Assembly (NCBI GenBank): GCA_029721515.1
Contig: CM056562.1
Span: forward strand, 10,234,835-10,298,834
DNA: 64,000 nt
Reading direction: 5' to 3'
Origin: Synanceia verrucosa
Lineage: Eukaryota > Chordata > Actinopteri > Perciformes > Synanceiidae
Below, piece by piece: positions 61,626 through 64,000 of the stretch. The position numbers and the translations under genes are program-made. Positions within the stretch are counted from its first letter, which is position 1; each line of letters begins with the position of its first letter. The notes below the pieces were generated by a model. That model saw only the letters and a list, made by a program, of their open reading frames with translations, was not told the DNA's origin and ran no database searches.

Positions 61626-62923
61626 CAGTCATGGTCAAAAGTTTACATACACTTGTAAAGAAAATAACGTCATGGCTCTCTTGAGTTTCCAGTTATTTCT
61701 ACAACTCTGATTTTTCTCTGATAGAGTGATTGGAACAGATACTTCTTTGTCACAAAAGCATTCATGAAGTTTGGTTCTTTTATGACTTTATTATGGGTCA
61801 ACTGAAAATGTGACCAAAGCTGCTGGGTCAAAAATATACATACAGCAATGGTAATATTCGGTTACATGTCCCTTGGTCATTTTCACTTCAATTAGGAGCT
61901 TTTGGTAGCCATCCACAAGTTTCTGGCAAGCTTCTGGTTGAGTCTTTGACCACTCCTCTTGACAGAATTGGTGCAGTTCAGTTAAATTTGTTGGCTTTCT
62001 GACATGGACTTGTTTCTTCAGCATTGACTGCATGTTCTCAATGGGCTTTAAGTTAGGCCATATTAAAACCTTAATTCTAGCCTGATTTAGCTATTCCATT
62101 ACCACTTTTGATGTGTGTTTGGGGTCATTGTCCTGTTGGAACACCCAACTGCACCCAAGACCCAACCTTCAGGCTGATGATTTTAGGTTATCTTGAAGAA
62201 TTTGAAACTAATCCTCTTTCTTCATTATCCCATTTACTCTCTGTAAAGCACCAGTTCTATTGGCAGCAAAACAGCCCCACAGCATAATACTACCATCACC
62301 GTGCTTGCTTGGTAGACATGGTGTTAAAGGCCTCACCACTTCTCCTCCAAACATATTGCTGGGCATTGTTGCCAAACAGCTCCATTTTTGTTTCATCTGA
62401 CCACAGAACTTTCCTCCAGGAGGTCTTATCTTTGTCCGTATGATCAGCAGCAAACTTCAGTTGAGCCTTAAGGTGCCGCTTTTGGATCAAGGGCTTCCTT
62501 CTTTCACGGCAGCCTCTCAGTCCATGGCGATGCAAAACATGCTTCCAGCAGCTTCTAATTCTTGGCAGATCTGCTTTTTGCTGGTTCTCGGTTGAGTCTT
62601 CGCCTTCCTGACCAATTTTCTCATAATCACTCACAAGAAGTTGAAAGACCATGCTATGAAGCTCAGTGTATTGACACAACTTTATGAGACACCAAAATTG
62701 CTAATTCATGTTGCTGTATGTATATTTTTGACCCAGCAGATTTGGTCACATTTTCAGTTGACCCATAATAAAGTCATGAAAGAACCAAACTTCATGAATG
62801 CTTTTTGTGACAAAGAAGTATCTGTTCCAATCACTCTATCAGAGAAAAAATAACCAGCAATAACTGGAAACTCAAGACATTATGTCCTTTACAAGTGTAT
62901 GTAAACACTTTTGACTATGACTG
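61626..62923 (-). mobile_element. Tc1/mariner element, defective, about 1.3 kb
   Basis: Terminal inverted repeats of over 200 bp: left 61626-61848 begins CAGTCATGGTCAAAAGTTTA; right 62711-62923 ends with its near reverse complement. The left flank is TA, the Tc1 target; the right flank is TG, presumably mutated TA. The copy is inserted in GT/TA-rich simple repeat. It is about 300 bp shorter than typical 1.6-kb fish Tc1 copies; the missing part is the 5' end of the transposase. Confidence 0.9.
61791..62679 (-). pseudogene. Tc1 transposase pseudogene
   Basis: DDE-type cut-and-paste transposase, minus strand. Recognisable pieces in order: STENQQKADLPRIRSCWKHV (second helix-turn-helix region), WSDETKMELFG (first catalytic Asp, near 62396), SKHGDGSIMLWGCF, VFQQDNDPKHTSK (second Asp, near 62130), KPIENM (catalytic Glu, near 62038) and HQFCQEEW near the C-terminus. 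The catalytic triad codons persist, but the N-terminal DNA-binding helices are deleted. There is a frameshift near 62310-62325, and three in-frame stops lie between 62080 and 62215. It cannot encode an active enzyme. Confidence 0.9.
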
Positions 62924-62924
62924 T

Positions 62925-62986
62925 GTATATATGTATATATACGTATATACGTATATATATATACACGTATATACGTATATATATAA

Positions 62987-63034
<48 letters not shown>
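62925..63034. repeat. (TA)n/(TACG)n AT microsatellite
   Basis: TATATACGTATATAC units are followed by a pure TA run from about 62991 to 63034. It directly abuts the right end of the Tc1 element. Confidence 0.95.
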
Positions 63035-63036
<2 letters not shown>

Positions 63037-64000
63037 TATACACACACAGCCATCACTCTGCATTGCTCTCATACAGAGATTACAGATGATAAAGCTGCTA
63101 GTGCTGAGGCATGGTTCACTACAAGCTGCCTCCTCAGCTGTCGCCATGTTGAACATTGAAAGTCACGTGGAGAGAGTATGTCATGTGAGTAATGCTCACA
63201 ATCTTGCATTTTGCATAAGTTTTGCAAGTCTGTGTCATGTATGTATGTATTTTCGTGGCTGTATGTGTGTGTCACTGCAGCAGGATGTGTGTGCATGCCT
63301 GCGAATCTGCAGAGACACAAAGCCTCCATGCCTCTTTGCAGTTGCCAGCAGCCCCCCCTCTTCTCGTCTCTGGCTGGGAAGGTCTTGGGGATTAACTTTC
63401 CACTTCTCTGATCCACTTTTCCACAGAGCCAATAGCTATGCAGGTCTGGAAATGTGTTATGTGGCTGGGTGAGACAAAAATCAAGGGCAATTCCAAAATA
63501 ATTTATGACCCTGTCTCAAGGTTATTTCTGTTCTTTACCTTTGGTGCAGATTCACTTTGATGACCTCATCTCCATTATGAATCTTGCCGTAAACAAGGAC
63601 ATAATTTACATTCAGAGGACATTTGTTAATGTACAAAAGATGGGACTTAGCCATAGAAATACAGTTTTCCATTTCCATTAAGTTCCTCACTGTAGTCAGC
63701 CTTAAAATACACCTCTTATTTATTACATAAGCTTGTTTTGCATATTTCCATTAGATTTTGTATTCATGCTCCATCCCAAATCACAGTAATTGCTTCCTCC
63801 TCTTGCTTCTTTGAGTCTGAAGAGATTACACTCTGCAGCTGCAAACGATTGTTTTACAATTGGATGGGGAATCCAAAATTAGGATGTGTGAATACACAGT
63901 GACAAAATTGAAGTTTCATACTATAATTTCACCTCCAGCTACCACACTGTGGTTTATTAGTGCAGTATATCTCTGATTTCTGCGAGCGCTGTAAGATTGT
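63035..64000. other. Non-coding DNA to window end
   Basis: No gene is recognisable. The open frame at 62987-63472 (161 codons) begins as a translation of the TA repeat (alternating I and Y) and is not credible. Confidence 0.5.

Noticed and set aside
62987..63472. 161-codon frame starting in the (TA)n repeat
   Set aside because: The N-terminal third is only alternating Ile and Tyr from the microsatellite.

Overview
This is nuclear DNA from a teleost fish. The evidence is intron-bearing vertebrate genes, fish-type Tc1, hAT, PIF/Harbinger-like and piggyBac-like elements, a dispersed fish retroelement tail ending in (ATGG)n, and many (CA)n and (GA)n microsatellites. No prokaryotic or phage-like gene system is visible.

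Only two protein-coding genes can be supported. At the left edge (43-747, + strand) are the last three coding exons of tomm20, the mitochondrial import receptor TOM20. They encode residues equivalent to human 57-145, including the presequence-binding groove and the acidic C-terminus. Near the middle (26470-28294, + strand) is a complete two-exon irf2bp2, a transcriptional co-repressor with an N-terminal C4 zinc finger and a C-terminal RING, 517 residues long. The order and shared orientation tomm20 then irf2bp2 match human 1q42, so this is a conserved syntenic pair.

Layout: 1-1930, tomm20 3' end. Its terminal intron and last exon are tandemly duplicated (second exon copy 1051-1096, one base out of frame), and its 3' UTR carries a TTAA-flanked inverted-repeat element. 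1931-25700, non-coding, with a few repeats and several RFX X-box-like sites. 25700-29260, irf2bp2 promoter region with a perfect CRE, the gene and its 3' UTR. 29260-64000, a long gene-free stretch holding most of the mobile elements: a 284-bp short-TIR element (37035), a 720-bp foldback (39904), a 344-bp near-perfect hairpin (41825) fused to a retroelement tail (42167), a Harbinger-like MITE with a Myb-like reading-frame remnant (51235), an hAT end (61348) and a decayed Tc1/mariner copy (61626-62923).

The two genes do not share a pathway; their linkage is best read as inherited synteny. The gene-poor DNA around irf2bp2, dotted with X-box matches, looks like a cis-regulatory landscape, but this is inference and needs cross-species alignment. 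The most unusual features are the duplicated tomm20 terminal exon and the long hairpin or foldback elements.
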